Shown here one piece after another: positions 16,048 to 24,324 of a stretch of 55,172 nt of DNA. The position numbers and the translations under genes were made by a program. The first letter of the stretch is position 1; the number at the start of each line of letters is the position of its first letter. The DNA is from an uncultured Microbacteriaceae bacterium (GTDB taxonomy: Bacteria > Actinomycetota > Actinomycetes > Actinomycetales > Microbacteriaceae). The stretch covers positions 1-55,172 of the forward strand of contig CAKUJB010000003.1 of NCBI GenBank assembly GCA_934661165.1. The letters run 5' to 3'. Below the pieces are notes generated by a model. The model saw only the letters and a program-made list of their open reading frames with translations, was not told the origin of the DNA and ran no database searches.

Positions 16048-17582
16048 TGGAGCGGTGCCTCGTGCTGTGGTTCCCGGACTGGCCGGTGACCGCGCGGCTG
16101 CGCTCCCACGAGCCCCCGCTCGACCCCACGGCGCCGGTCGCGATCATCGCCGCGCAGACCGTCGCGGCCTGCTCCGCGGCCGCCCGTCGAGACGGCGTGC
16201 GCCGCGGCATGCGGCAGCGCGACGCCCAGTCGCGCTGCCCGGGACTGCGGATCGTCCCGGACGATCCGGCGCGGGACGTCCGGGAGTTCCTGCCGGTCGT
16301 CGCGCGCATCGAGCGCGCCTCGCCGGGGCTCCAGGTGCTGCGGCCGGGACTCTGCGCGCTGCGCATCCGAGGGCCCGCCCGCTACTACGGCGGGGAGCGC
16401 CCCGCCGCGCTCGCGCTGCTCAGGATCCTCCGAGACGAAGGGCTCGAGGCACGGGCCGGCATCGCCGACGACCGCTTCGCCGCGGAGCAGGCGGCGAGGC
16501 GCGCGGAGCCGGTGCTCGTCGTGCCGGCGGACGACACCGCCGCATTCCTCGCGCCGCTTCCGGTCGAGACGCTCGACGATGCGCCGCTCGCGGGCCTGCT
16601 CGCCCAGCTCGGCGTCCGCACGCTCGGGGACTTCGCGGCGCTCGGGGCGGCCGAGGTCCTCGACCGCTTCGGGCCGGAGGGCGCCCTGCGGCACGCCCTC
16701 GCCGCGGGGCGCGATCCGCGGCGCTTCCTCGTCCGCACCCCCACCCCCGACCACGATCGCGAGGTCGCATTCGAACCGCCGCTCGAGCTCGCCGAGCAGG
16801 TCGCCTTCGGGGTGCGCGTCACCGCCGGGGAGTTCGTCGCCGGGCTCGCCGCCGCCGGACTGGCCTGCACCGAGCTGCGCGTCGTGCTGCGGGGCCCCGG
16901 CGGTGAGGGCTCCGAGCGGGTCTGGGCGCATCAGAGCTCCTTCGATGCGGCCGCGGTCGTCGACCGGGTGCGCTGGCAGCTCGAGGGCGCGCAGGGCGAC
17001 GCGCTGCGCGGTGGTGTCGACCTGGTGCGGCTCATCCCGGAGTCGGTCGGCAGGATCGCCGCCTATGAGCCCGGTCTCTTCGGCCGTGGGGCGGACGGGC
17101 GGGTCGGGCATGTGCTCTCGCGCGTGCAGACGATGCTCGGGCCGGCGGGCGTCGTGACCGCGAGCCTCGGCGGCGGGCGCCGGCTCGCGGACCGGATCGC
17201 CTTCACCCCGTGGGGCGAGCGCCCGCCGCCGACCCGGCCGACGGGCGCCGACGGCGAGCGACCCTGGCCGGGGCGACTGCCGCCACCCCATCCGGCGAGC
17301 GTCTACCCGGCCCCCGTGCCGGTGCTGGTCGAGAGCCGCATCGGCAGTCCCGTCCGCGTCGGCGAACGCGGGACGCTCTTCGGGGAGCTCGGCTGGATCA
17401 CCGCGGAGGGCCTCCGCCGGCGGGTCACCGCGTGGGCGGGGCCGTGGCCGACCGTCGAGCGCGGCTGGGACCCCTCCCTGGCCCGGCGCAGCCACCGTTT
17501 CCAGGCGGTCGACGAAGCGGGACGCGCCTGGGCCCTCATCCTCGAGCGGGGCGAGTGGTCGGCAGAGGGCCGGTACGACTGA
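16047..17582 (+). CDS. imuB: ImuB, inactive Y-family polymerase-like protein
   Basis: 511-residue Y-family protein that tethers the mutasome to the beta clamp and DnaE2. The N-terminus (CLVLWFPDWPVTARL) replaces the D-x-D-x-F-F motif of active polymerases, and the SxDE catalytic motif is not present in the palm, as expected for ImuB. The little-finger region and a C-terminal adaptor part follow. ATG at 16047 overlaps the imuA' stop and its own stop overlaps the dnaE2 ATG, so all three genes are translationally coupled. GAATGCG copies at 16541 and 16766 encode Ala-Phe. Confidence 0.92.
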   Translation: MERCLVLWFPDWPVTARLRSHEPPLDPTAPVAIIAAQTVAACSAAARRDGVRRGMRQRDAQSRCPGLRIVPDDPARDVREFLPVVARIERASPGLQVLRPGLCALRIRGPARYYGGERPAALALLRILRDEGLEARAGIADDRFAAEQAARRAEPVLVVPADDTAAFLAPLPVETLDDAPLAGLLAQLGVRTLGDFAALGAAEVLDRFGPEGALRHALAAGRDPRRFLVRTPTPDHDREVAFEPPLELAEQVAFGVRVTAGEFVAGLAAAGLACTELRVVLRGPGGEGSERVWAHQSSFDAAAVVDRVRWQLEGAQGDALRGGVDLVRLIPESVGRIAAYEPGLFGRGADGRVGHVLSRVQTMLGPAGVVTASLGGGRRLADRIAFTPWGERPPPTRPTGADGERPWPGRLPPPHPASVYPAPVPVLVESRIGSPVRVGERGTLFGELGWITAEGLRRRVTAWAGPWPTVERGWDPSLARRSHRFQAVDEAGRAWALILERGEWSAEGRYD

Positions 17583-20500
17583 TGGGCTTCAAGAACCCTG
17601 CGATGCGCTGGACAGACCTCGTCGAGACCCTCGAGGGGCGTCCACCGCGCGACGGACCCCGGGATGCGCCGCACTCCCCCCGGCGCGCTGACTACGTCCC
17701 GCCGCCGATCGTGCGTCCCGAGGGGGCGACGGCCTATGCGGAGCTGCACGCGCATTCCTCCTACTCCTTCCTCGATGGCGCGTCCAGTCCCGCGGAGCTC
17801 GTCGAGGAAGCGGAGCGACTCGGCCTCACCGGGCTCGCGATCACCGACCACGATGGCTACTACGGGGTCGTGCGCTTCGCCGAGGCCGCGGCGCGCACCG
17901 GGGTGGCGACGGTCTTCGGCGCGGAGCTGTCCATCGGCGGGCTGCTGCGATCGGAGGAATGCGCGGGGCCGGCCCCCGGCATGCCCGATGCGTCGCGCGA
18001 CGGCGCGCGCGCCGCGGCTCGGGCGGGTCCCGCCGATCCCCCCGGGGAGCATCTGCTCCTGCTCGCCCGGGGGCCCGAGGGCTACCACCGGCTCTCCCGC
18101 GCGATCACCGCCGCGCAGCTGCGTGGCGGGGAGAAGGGGCGACCGGCCTACGACCTCGATGAGCTCGCCGACGCTCGGGGGCACGTCGTCGCGCTCACCG
18201 GCTGCCGCAAGGGCACGGTGCGCCGCGCGCTCGCCGAGGGCGGACCCGCGGCGGCCTCGGCGGCGATCGAGCGGCTGCTCGGGATCTTCGGGCCGGATGG
18301 ACTCGTCGTGGAGCTCACCGATCACGGCGACCCGCTCGACACCAGCCGCAACGACCTGCTCGCCGGGCTCGCCGCCGAGCACCGGCTGCCGGTCGTCGCG
18401 ACGAATGCGGTGCATTACGCCCGCCCGGACCAGGCCAGGCTCGCGGAGGCGATCGCCGCGGTGCGGGCGGGCCGGTCCCTCGACGAGCTCGACGGCTGGC
18501 TCCCCGCGCACGGCGGCGCGCATCTGCGCTCCGGCGAGGAGATGACCGTGCGCTTCCGCCGCTACCCCGGCGCGGTCGAACGCAGTGTCGCGCTCGCGAG
18601 CGAGCTCGCCTTCCCCCTCCGGCTCGCGAAGCCGGCGCTGCCCCGCTGGGATGTGCCGGCGGGGCACACCCCCATGTCGCTGCTGCGCCGGATCGTCTGG
18701 GAGGCCGTGCCGGAGCGCTACCCGGGCGGCCTCGACGACGCGGGCCGGCGACGAGTCGAGCACGAGCTCGACGTCATCGAGGCGAAGGACTTCCCCGGCT
18801 ACTTCCTCATCGTGCACGACCTCGTCGCCGAGGCGAGGCGGCTCGGGATCCTCTGCCAGGGCCGGGGCAGCGCGGCGGCGAGCGCCGTCTGCTACCTGCT
18901 CGGCATCACCGCGATCGACGCGATCTACTACAACCTGCCGTTCGAGCGATTCCTCTCCTCGATCCGCGACGAGGAGCCGGACATCGACGTCGACTTCGAC
19001 TCGGAGCGGCGCGAGGAGGTGATCCAGTACGTCTACGGGAAGTACGGCCGTGAGCGCGCCGCCCAGGTGTGCAACGTCATCCAGTACCGGCCGAAGAACG
19101 CGGTGCGCGACATGGCGAGGGCCCTCGGCTACTCGCCGGGGCAGCAGGACGCCTTCGCGAAGGAGGCCGAGCGCTACGGGGTCGTCACCGCCGAGGACGG
19201 CCGGATCCCCGCGCAGGTCGTCGACTACGCGAACGCGCTCCTCAAGGCGCCGCGGCACCTCGGCATCCACTCGGGCGGCATGGTCCTCACGGACCGGCCG
19301 GTCGGCGAGGTCGTCCCGATCGAGCACGCCCGGATGGACGGCCGCACCGTCATCCAGTGGGAGAAGGACGACGTCGCGGCGATGGGCCTCGTGAAGTTCG
19401 ACCTGCTCGGGCTCGGCATGCTCGCCGCAGTGCAGCGCACCTTCGACGCCGTCGCGGCTGCGACCGGGGAGCGCTGGACGCTCGCGACGATCCCGAAGGA
19501 GGAGGCCGGCGTCTACGACGCACTGTGCCGGGCCGACTCGATCGGCGTCTTCCAGGTCGAGTCGCGCGCGCAGATGGGGCTGCTGCCCCGGCTCAGACCC
19601 CGCGCCTTCTACGATCTCGCGATCCAGATCGCGCTCATCCGGCCAGGGCCGATCCAGGGCGGTGCGGTCCACCCCTTCGTCCGGCGGAAGCTGGGGCAGG
19701 AGGAGGTCACCTACCCGCATCCAAAGCTCAAAGTGGTGCTCGAGCGGACTCTCGGCGTCCCGGTCTTCCAGGAGCAGCTCATGCAGATGGCGGTGGCGAT
19801 CGGCGACTGCTCGGCCGAGGACGCCGATCTGCTCCGGCGGGCGATGGGATCCAAGCGCGGGGTCGAGCGCATCGAGTCGGTGCGCGAGCGGCTGTACGCG
19901 GGGATGGCGGGCAATGGGCTCACCGGCGAAGCTGCCGACGCGATCTACCGGCAGATCCTCGCCTTCGCGGATTTCGGTTTCGCGGAGAGCCACTCGCTGT
20001 CCTTCGCCCTGCTCGTCTACGCGAGCTCGTGGCTCAAGCTCCACTACCCCGCGGCCTTCCTCGCGGGGCTGCTCGACTCGCAGCCCATGGGCTTCTACTC
20101 ACCCGCGACGCTCGTCGCCGATGCCCGGCGGCACGGGGTGGTCGTCCGCCGCCCCGATCTGCACGCCTCCGGGGTCGGCGCGCTCCTCGAGCCGCTCGGC
20201 ACGAACTGCCGCGACGCGGCCGAGTGTGCGCATTCCTGCCGAGACAGCACTGGATTTCCTGCACAGTCGGCGAGACGATGCACACTCGGCGGCATGGCTG
20301 GCTGCCTGGAACGGGAGCAGCCGCCGACGGGGGAGTTCGATCCGGAGGCTCCCGACGAGTCCGCCGCGCATCGCCGGGACGGCGCGTTCGCGGTCCGCCT
20401 CGGCCTCGGACGGATCAAGGGCATCGGCGCCGAGACGGCCGAGGCGATCGTCGCCGAGCGGGAGCGTGGCGGGGCGTACCGCTCGATGTCGGAGCTCGTG

Positions 20501-21091
20501 CGCCGCACCGGCGTCACCCGGCAGCAGCTCGAGGCCCTCGCCGCCTCGGACGCCCTCGGCGCACTCGGGCTCTCCCGGCGCGAGGCGCTCTGGCAGGCCG
20601 GCGCCGCCGCTCGCGACCGCCCCGAGGTGCTCGCGGGCACGACACTGGTGCTGCAGCCGCCGCTCTTTCACGACCAGAGCGCATTCGAGTTGCTCGTCGA
20701 GGACCTCCGTGCGACCGGGGTGAGCGTCGACGACCACCCGATCGCGCACTTCCGCGCGGCCCTCGACGCGCGCGGGGTGCTGCCGACGGTGGGGCTGCGC
20801 GCCGCCGAGCCGGGGCGCCGCATCGAGGTCGCGGGGCTCGTCACCCACCGGCAGCGACCGGCCACCGCCTCGGGCATCACCTTCGTCAACCTCGAGGACG
20901 AGCACGGCGTCGTCAACATCGTGTGCTCCCGCGGACTCTGGGATCGCTACCGGCGGGTCGCCCGGGGGTCCGCGGCCCTCGTCGTGCGCGGCGTGCTCGA
21001 GCGATCCCCCGAGGGGGTCGTCAGCGTCCTCGCCGACCGGCTCGAGCCGCTCGCGGTCGGGATCCGGCACACCTCACGCGACTTCCGCTGA
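17582..21091 (+). CDS. dnaE2: Error-prone DNA polymerase DnaE2 (ImuC)
   Basis: 1169-residue C-family polymerase for translesion synthesis. It has the N-terminal PHP domain (AELHAHSSYSFLDG, then AITDHDGYYG), the polymerase core with acidic residues in PDIDVDFDSERR, the helix-hairpin-helix region (LGRIKGIGAETAEAI) and a C-terminal OB fold. ATG at 17582 overlaps the imuB stop. Residues 880-903, between the palm region and the HhH, are encoded by a 72-bp palindromic insert with unusual codons (20219-20290). GAATGCG copies occur at 17751, 17957, 18403, 20229 and 20680. Confidence 0.95.
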   Translation: MGFKNPAMRWTDLVETLEGRPPRDGPRDAPHSPRRADYVPPPIVRPEGATAYAELHAHSSYSFLDGASSPAELVEEAERLGLTGLAITDHDGYYGVVRFAEAAARTGVATVFGAELSIGGLLRSEECAGPAPGMPDASRDGARAAARAGPADPPGEHLLLLARGPEGYHRLSRAITAAQLRGGEKGRPAYDLDELADARGHVVALTGCRKGTVRRALAEGGPAAASAAIERLLGIFGPDGLVVELTDHGDPLDTSRNDLLAGLAAEHRLPVVATNAVHYARPDQARLAEAIAAVRAGRSLDELDGWLPAHGGAHLRSGEEMTVRFRRYPGAVERSVALASELAFPLRLAKPALPRWDVPAGHTPMSLLRRIVWEAVPERYPGGLDDAGRRRVEHELDVIEAKDFPGYFLIVHDLVAEARRLGILCQGRGSAAASAVCYLLGITAIDAIYYNLPFERFLSSIRDEEPDIDVDFDSERREEVIQYVYGKYGRERAAQVCNVIQYRPKNAVRDMARALGYSPGQQDAFAKEAERYGVVTAEDGRIPAQVVDYANALLKAPRHLGIHSGGMVLTDRPVGEVVPIEHARMDGRTVIQWEKDDVAAMGLVKFDLLGLGMLAAVQRTFDAVAAATGERWTLATIPKEEAGVYDALCRADSIGVFQVESRAQMGLLPRLRPRAFYDLAIQIALIRPGPIQGGAVHPFVRRKLGQEEVTYPHPKLKVVLERTLGVPVFQEQLMQMAVAIGDCSAEDADLLRRAMGSKRGVERIESVRERLYAGMAGNGLTGEAADAIYRQILAFADFGFAESHSLSFALLVYASSWLKLHYPAAFLAGLLDSQPMGFYSPATLVADARRHGVVVRRPDLHASGVGALLEPLGTNCRDAAECAHSCRDSTGFPAQSARRCTLGGMAGCLEREQPPTGEFDPEAPDESAAHRRDGAFAVRLGLGRIKGIGAETAEAIVAERERGGAYRSMSELVRRTGVTRQQLEALAASDALGALGLSRREALWQAGAAARDRPEVLAGTTLVLQPPLFHDQSAFELLVEDLRATGVSVDDHPIAHFRAALDARGVLPTVGLRAAEPGRRIEVAGLVTHRQRPATASGITFVNLEDEHGVVNIVCSRGLWDRYRRVARGSAALVVRGVLERSPEGVVSVLADRLEPLAVGIRHTSRDFR
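20219..20290. repeat. 72-bp palindromic element inserted in frame in dnaE2
   Basis: Bounded by an 11-bp perfect inverted repeat, GCCGAGTGTGC (20219-20229) and GCACACTCGGC (20280-20290), with an inner 5-bp stem (20238-20242 with 20267-20271). It is exactly 24 codons long and contains one GAATGCG word (20229). It uses codons almost absent from the surrounding gene (AGA, CGA, TTT, ACT, ACA, GGA, TGT) and interrupts a variable region of the polymerase. It looks like an inserted element tolerated because it keeps the frame. Confidence 0.65.
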
Positions 21092-21125
21092 CGGGCGGGG
21101 GCGCGGGAGGAATGCGCGGGGCGCG

Positions 21126-21518
21126 TCAGGCCGCCGTGTCGCCTGCGTGCAACGGGACGGCCCGACTGCGCGCCACCGCCGCGAGGCGCTCGTCGAACGT
21201 CGCGAGGACGGCGCCGAGGCGCTCGGCCGCATGGAGGACATAGCAGTCGGGCAGCCCGAGACCGGTGTCGGCCCGGAGCCGCGCGACCGCCTGCGGCTCC
21301 CCCGCGTCCGATGCGAGCCGCACCACGCCGAGCCGGCGGAGTGCGGCGAGGACGACGTCCTCCCGTCGCTCGCGCGCGGGCAGGACGAGCGTCTCCGCGA
21401 GGGTCACGGGGTGGAGGGCGAGCTCGTCCTCGGTGTCGAGCAGGCCGAAGCTCCGCGCGTGGTGCGGGTCGCGCGTGCTGAGGTGGGCGATGACGACGCT
21501 CGCGTCAAGCACGATCAC
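21126..21518 (-). CDS. vapC: VapC family toxin, PIN-domain ribonuclease
   Basis: 130-residue PIN-domain protein; such toxins cleave tRNA or rRNA. The acidic active-site residues are in place: D5 (VLDASVV), E42 (TLAETL), D91 (LPDCYVLHAA) and D109 (TFDERL). Its ATG overlaps the upstream antitoxin stop by 4 nt. A single GAATGCG copy (21110) fills the 34-bp gap between the vapC and dnaE2 stops. Confidence 0.9.
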   Translation of the reverse strand: MIVLDASVVIAHLSTRDPHHARSFGLLDTEDELALHPVTLAETLVLPARERREDVVLAALRRLGVVRLASDAGEPQAVARLRADTGLGLPDCYVLHAAERLGAVLATFDERLAAVARSRAVPLHAGDTAA

Positions 21519-21775
21519 GGGCGATCCCAGTCGCGGCGCAGCTCGGTCAGGTAGCCGTCCGGGTAGTCGAGCAGACCGCGCGTCTCCTCGATCGCGAGAC
21601 GCCGGGCCGCGCGTCGCGCCGCGACGTCGTCCACTGCGCCTGCGAGGCCGCGTAGGGCGAGCCCGAGCACGATCTCGCTCCGGGACGCGCCAGGTCGGCG
21701 GCGGAGTTCCGACTCGATCGCCGCGTGGAGCTCAGGCGTGGGGGTGACCTGGATGCGCGGCAGGAGCGTGGCCAT
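21515..21775 (-). CDS. vapB: VapB-type antitoxin, ribbon-helix-helix
   Basis: 86-residue protein with an N-terminal beta strand and two helices (LLPRIQVTPTPELHAAIESE, then SRSEIVLGLALRGL) typical of ribbon-helix-helix DNA-binding antitoxins; the C-terminal half (IEETRGLLDYPDGYLTELRR) would neutralise VapC. The start is ATG at 21775; longer upstream frames belong to the neighbouring ABC gene on another reading frame. It probably represses its own promoter through the palindrome just upstream. Confidence 0.85.
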   Translation of the reverse strand: MATLLPRIQVTPTPELHAAIESELRRRPGASRSEIVLGLALRGLAGAVDDVAARRAARRLAIEETRGLLDYPDGYLTELRRDWDRP

Positions 21776-21781
21776 GCCCGG

Positions 21782-21810
21782 AGTGTACCAGTGAGGTCCG
21801 GGTGGTACAC
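21782..21810 (-). promoter_or_regulatory. vapBC promoter and autoregulatory operator
   Basis: TACACT on the minus strand (21787-21782) lies 6 nt before the vapB ATG, so it is a leaderless-type -10 box. It overlaps one arm of an 8-bp inverted repeat, GTGTACCA (21783-21790) and TGGTACAC (21803-21810). This is the expected layout for repression by a dimeric RHH antitoxin. Confidence 0.6.
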
Positions 21811-21831
21811 CGGAGGACGATCGGCTCGCCC

Positions 21832-22620
21832 TCAGTGGTCGTCGACGCGCTGCATGGCGCCGAGCTTCGCCCGCTGGATCTCCTCGTGGACGTGCGTGCG
21901 CAGCTCGGTGAAGCGCGGCAGCGCACGCGTCGTGATCTGGTCGCGGTCGGCCGGCAGATCGATCGCGAGGTCCTCCTGGACGATCGTCGGGCTCATCGAG
22001 AGGACGACGACCCGCTCGCCGAGGTAGATCGACTCGTCGATGTCGTGCGTGACGAAGAGGACGGTGACGCCGAGCTTCGCCCAGAGGTCGCGGACGAGGT
22101 CCTCGAGGTCGGCGCGGGTCTGCGCGTCGACCGCGGCGAACGGCTCGTCCATGATGAGGATCTCGGGGCTGTACGCGACGGCGCGGGCGATCGCGACGCG
22201 CTGCTGCATGCCGCCGGAGAGCTGCCACGGGTACTTCGTCGCCGCGTCGCCGAGGCCGACGGCCTCGAGCGCCTCCTGCGAGCGCGCGCGCCGCTGCGCC
22301 TTCGAGTGCGTGCTGCGCAGCGGCAGCTCGACGTTGCCGCGGACGGTCATCCACGGCATGAGGCTGCGGCCGTACTCCTGGAAGACGACGGCCATCCGCG
22401 GGTGCGGTCCCGTGACGGCGGTGCCGTCGAGCTCGACCGTGCCGCTCGATGCCGGCAGCAGGCCCGCGATGATCTTGAGCAGCGTCGTCTTGCCGCAGCC
22501 GGACGGGCCGACGATGCACACGAGCTCGCCGCGCCGCGCCTCGAACGAGATCTCGCGGAGCGCCTCGAAGTCGCCGTAGCGCTTGTGCAGCTTCTCGACG
22601 TTGAGCAGGGTCTCAGGCAC
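21832..22620 (-). CDS. ABC transporter ATP-binding protein (NitT/TauT family)
   Basis: 262-residue ATPase of the SsuB/TauB type. Walker A GPSGCGKTT is at 38-46, with the ABC signature LSGGMQQR, Walker B ILIMDEPF and switch histidine in VTHDIDES. It powers import together with the two permeases encoded just upstream; its start overlaps the 3' end of the first permease gene by 8 nt. The substrate is unknown, with organic sulfur, nitrogen or pyrimidine compounds being typical for the family. Confidence 0.92.
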   Translation of the reverse strand: MPETLLNVEKLHKRYGDFEALREISFEARRGELVCIVGPSGCGKTTLLKIIAGLLPASSGTVELDGTAVTGPHPRMAVVFQEYGRSLMPWMTVRGNVELPLRSTHSKAQRRARSQEALEAVGLGDAATKYPWQLSGGMQQRVAIARAVAYSPEILIMDEPFAAVDAQTRADLEDLVRDLWAKLGVTVLFVTHDIDESIYLGERVVVLSMSPTIVQEDLAIDLPADRDQITTRALPRFTELRTHVHEEIQRAKLGAMQRVDDH

Positions 22621-23437
22621 GTTCCGCCTCCTTCAGGCCGCGATACCAGTTGAGCACGACGCGCTCGGCGAGCTGGAAGAGCACTGCGAGCAGCACCCCG
22701 ACGAGCCCGAGCAGCAGGATGAGGCTCCACATCGCGGCGTATGCGTAGTTCTGCTTGAAGACCTCGATGCGATAGCCGAGCCCGCTCGAGGCGAGGAACA
22801 TCTCGGAGATCACCATGAGGATGAGCGCGACCGAGAGCGACTGCCGCACGCCCGTCATGATCTGGGGGCTCGCGCTCGGCAGCGTCACGAAGATGAGCCG
22901 GTGCAGCAGCGGCAGGCGGAACGACGTCACGGTCTCCCGCTGGACCTGGTCGACCGCGCGCACGCCCTCGATCGTGTTGAGCAGGATCGGCCACATCGCC
23001 CCGGCCGCGATGACGGTGACCTTCATGAGGTCGTCGCCGCCGAGCACCATGACGAGCAGCGGCACGATCATCGGCGGCGGCACGGCGCGGAAGAACTCGA
23101 AGATCGGCTCGAGGAGCTCGCGCAGCCACTTCGACGAGCCGACGAGGACGCCGAGGCCGATGCCGAGCACGATCGAGATGACGATGCCGAGGGCGAGCCG
23201 GCCCAGGCTCGGCAGGACGTCGCCGACGAATGCGTCCCCGAGCCAGTTCGCACCGAAGGCCTCGCCGATCGCGACGGGCGCCGGGAATCGCGGGTTCGGC
23301 CAGATCGCCGAGAACGCGGACCAGATGGCGATGATGATGACGGGCAGCGCGAACCACTCGAGCGGCAGGCGGAGCCAGCCGGGCACCCGAGGCTTCGGCC
23401 GCGGCAGTCGGATGTGGCGGGTCTCGGAGACGCTCAC
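22613..23437 (-). CDS. ABC transporter permease (NitT/TauT family)
   Basis: 274-residue inner-membrane permease with about six hydrophobic segments and the cytoplasmic EAA-type loop (RLPLLHRLIFVTLPSASPQI). It starts at GTG 23437 in a GTGA overlap with the preceding permease gene; a longer in-frame open stretch upstream is an arginine-rich shadow of that gene. A GAATGCG copy lies at 23228. Partner permease and ATPase are adjacent, so the transporter is probably a heterodimeric channel. Confidence 0.9.
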   Translation of the reverse strand: MSVSETRHIRLPRPKPRVPGWLRLPLEWFALPVIIIAIWSAFSAIWPNPRFPAPVAIGEAFGANWLGDAFVGDVLPSLGRLALGIVISIVLGIGLGVLVGSSKWLRELLEPIFEFFRAVPPPMIVPLLVMVLGGDDLMKVTVIAAGAMWPILLNTIEGVRAVDQVQRETVTSFRLPLLHRLIFVTLPSASPQIMTGVRQSLSVALILMVISEMFLASSGLGYRIEVFKQNYAYAAMWSLILLLGLVGVLLAVLFQLAERVVLNWYRGLKEAERA

Positions 23438-24225
23438 ACCAGCACCTCCCCTCGGACGGACTGGTGCCAGGCGAGGATGCGCCGCTCGACCAACCGGATG
23501 ATGAGGTTGATGATGAGCGCGAGGAGCCCGGCCGTCAGGACGAGGGCGTAGACGCCCGGATAGTCGCCGACCGCGTTGCGCTCCATGAGGAGCCAGCCGA
23601 TGCCGACCGCGCCGATGAGCAGCTCGCCCGTGACGGTGAGGATCATCGCGACGGTCGCGCCGAGCCGGATGCCGGTCATGAGGTATGGCAGCGAGGTCGG
23701 AAAGACGAGGAAGAAGAAGCGCTGGGTCGTGCCGATCCCGAAGCTGCGCTGCGTGTCGCGTGCGACCGGATCCACGTCGGCGACGCCGTAGAGGACCTGG
23801 ATGAGGATCTGCCAGAACGTCGCGAAGACGACGATGACGAGCGAGGCGTCGCGGTCGGGGCCCAGGAGCACGACGGCGACGGGGATGATCGCGACCGAGG
23901 GGATCGGGCGGAGGAACTCGATCGTCGTGCGGGTGTAGCGGCGCAGGAACGGCGAGAGGCCGATGACGGTGCCGAGCACGACGCCGGCGACGGTGGCGAT
24001 CGCCATGCCGATCGCCCAGGTCGTCATGGTCTCGCCCACCATGCGCCAGAAGTACCGGTCGCCGAGGTACCGGCCGAGTGCGGCGAGCGTGTCGCTCGCC
24101 GGCGGCACGTAGCGCGCATTCACCCAGCCGAGCCGGGAGGCGAGCTCCCACAGCACGAGGAAGGCGAGGACGCCGGCGAGGCCGAGCAGCAGCGGCCGCA
24201 GCCGTCGCGTGATCGTCGTCGTCAT
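23434..24225 (-). CDS. ABC transporter permease (NitT/TauT family)
   Basis: 263-residue permease with a hydrophobic N-terminal helix (LLLGLAGVLAFLVLWELA), the conserved IEFLRPIPSVAIIPVAVVLL segment and the EAA loop (GTTQRFFFLVFPTSLPYLMT). It follows the binding-protein gene after a strong hairpin and overlaps the second permease gene by 4 nt. A GAATGCG copy at 24115 encodes Asn-Ala. Confidence 0.9.
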   Translation of the reverse strand: MTTTITRRLRPLLLGLAGVLAFLVLWELASRLGWVNARYVPPASDTLAALGRYLGDRYFWRMVGETMTTWAIGMAIATVAGVVLGTVIGLSPFLRRYTRTTIEFLRPIPSVAIIPVAVVLLGPDRDASLVIVVFATFWQILIQVLYGVADVDPVARDTQRSFGIGTTQRFFFLVFPTSLPYLMTGIRLGATVAMILTVTGELLIGAVGIGWLLMERNAVGDYPGVYALVLTAGLLALIINLIIRLVERRILAWHQSVRGEVLV

Positions 24226-24273
24226 CTCAGCCCACCTCCCCGTGTTCGATCTTGCACTGCAAGGCTCCGACGG

Positions 24274-24309
24274 CGGTGGTCCGAGGCCGGGATCGACCTC
24301 GGACCACCG
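24274..24309 (-). terminator. Hairpin between binding-protein and permease genes
   Basis: Perfect 13-bp inverted repeat, CGGTGGTCCGAGG (24274-24286) and CCTCGGACCACCG (24297-24309), with a 10-nt loop. It follows the stop of the binding-protein gene. There is no T-run, so it is more likely a partial terminator or an mRNA 3'-stabiliser that lets the binding protein be made in excess over the permeases. Confidence 0.6.
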
Positions 24310-24324
24310 TCATCGTGTCGGAGC

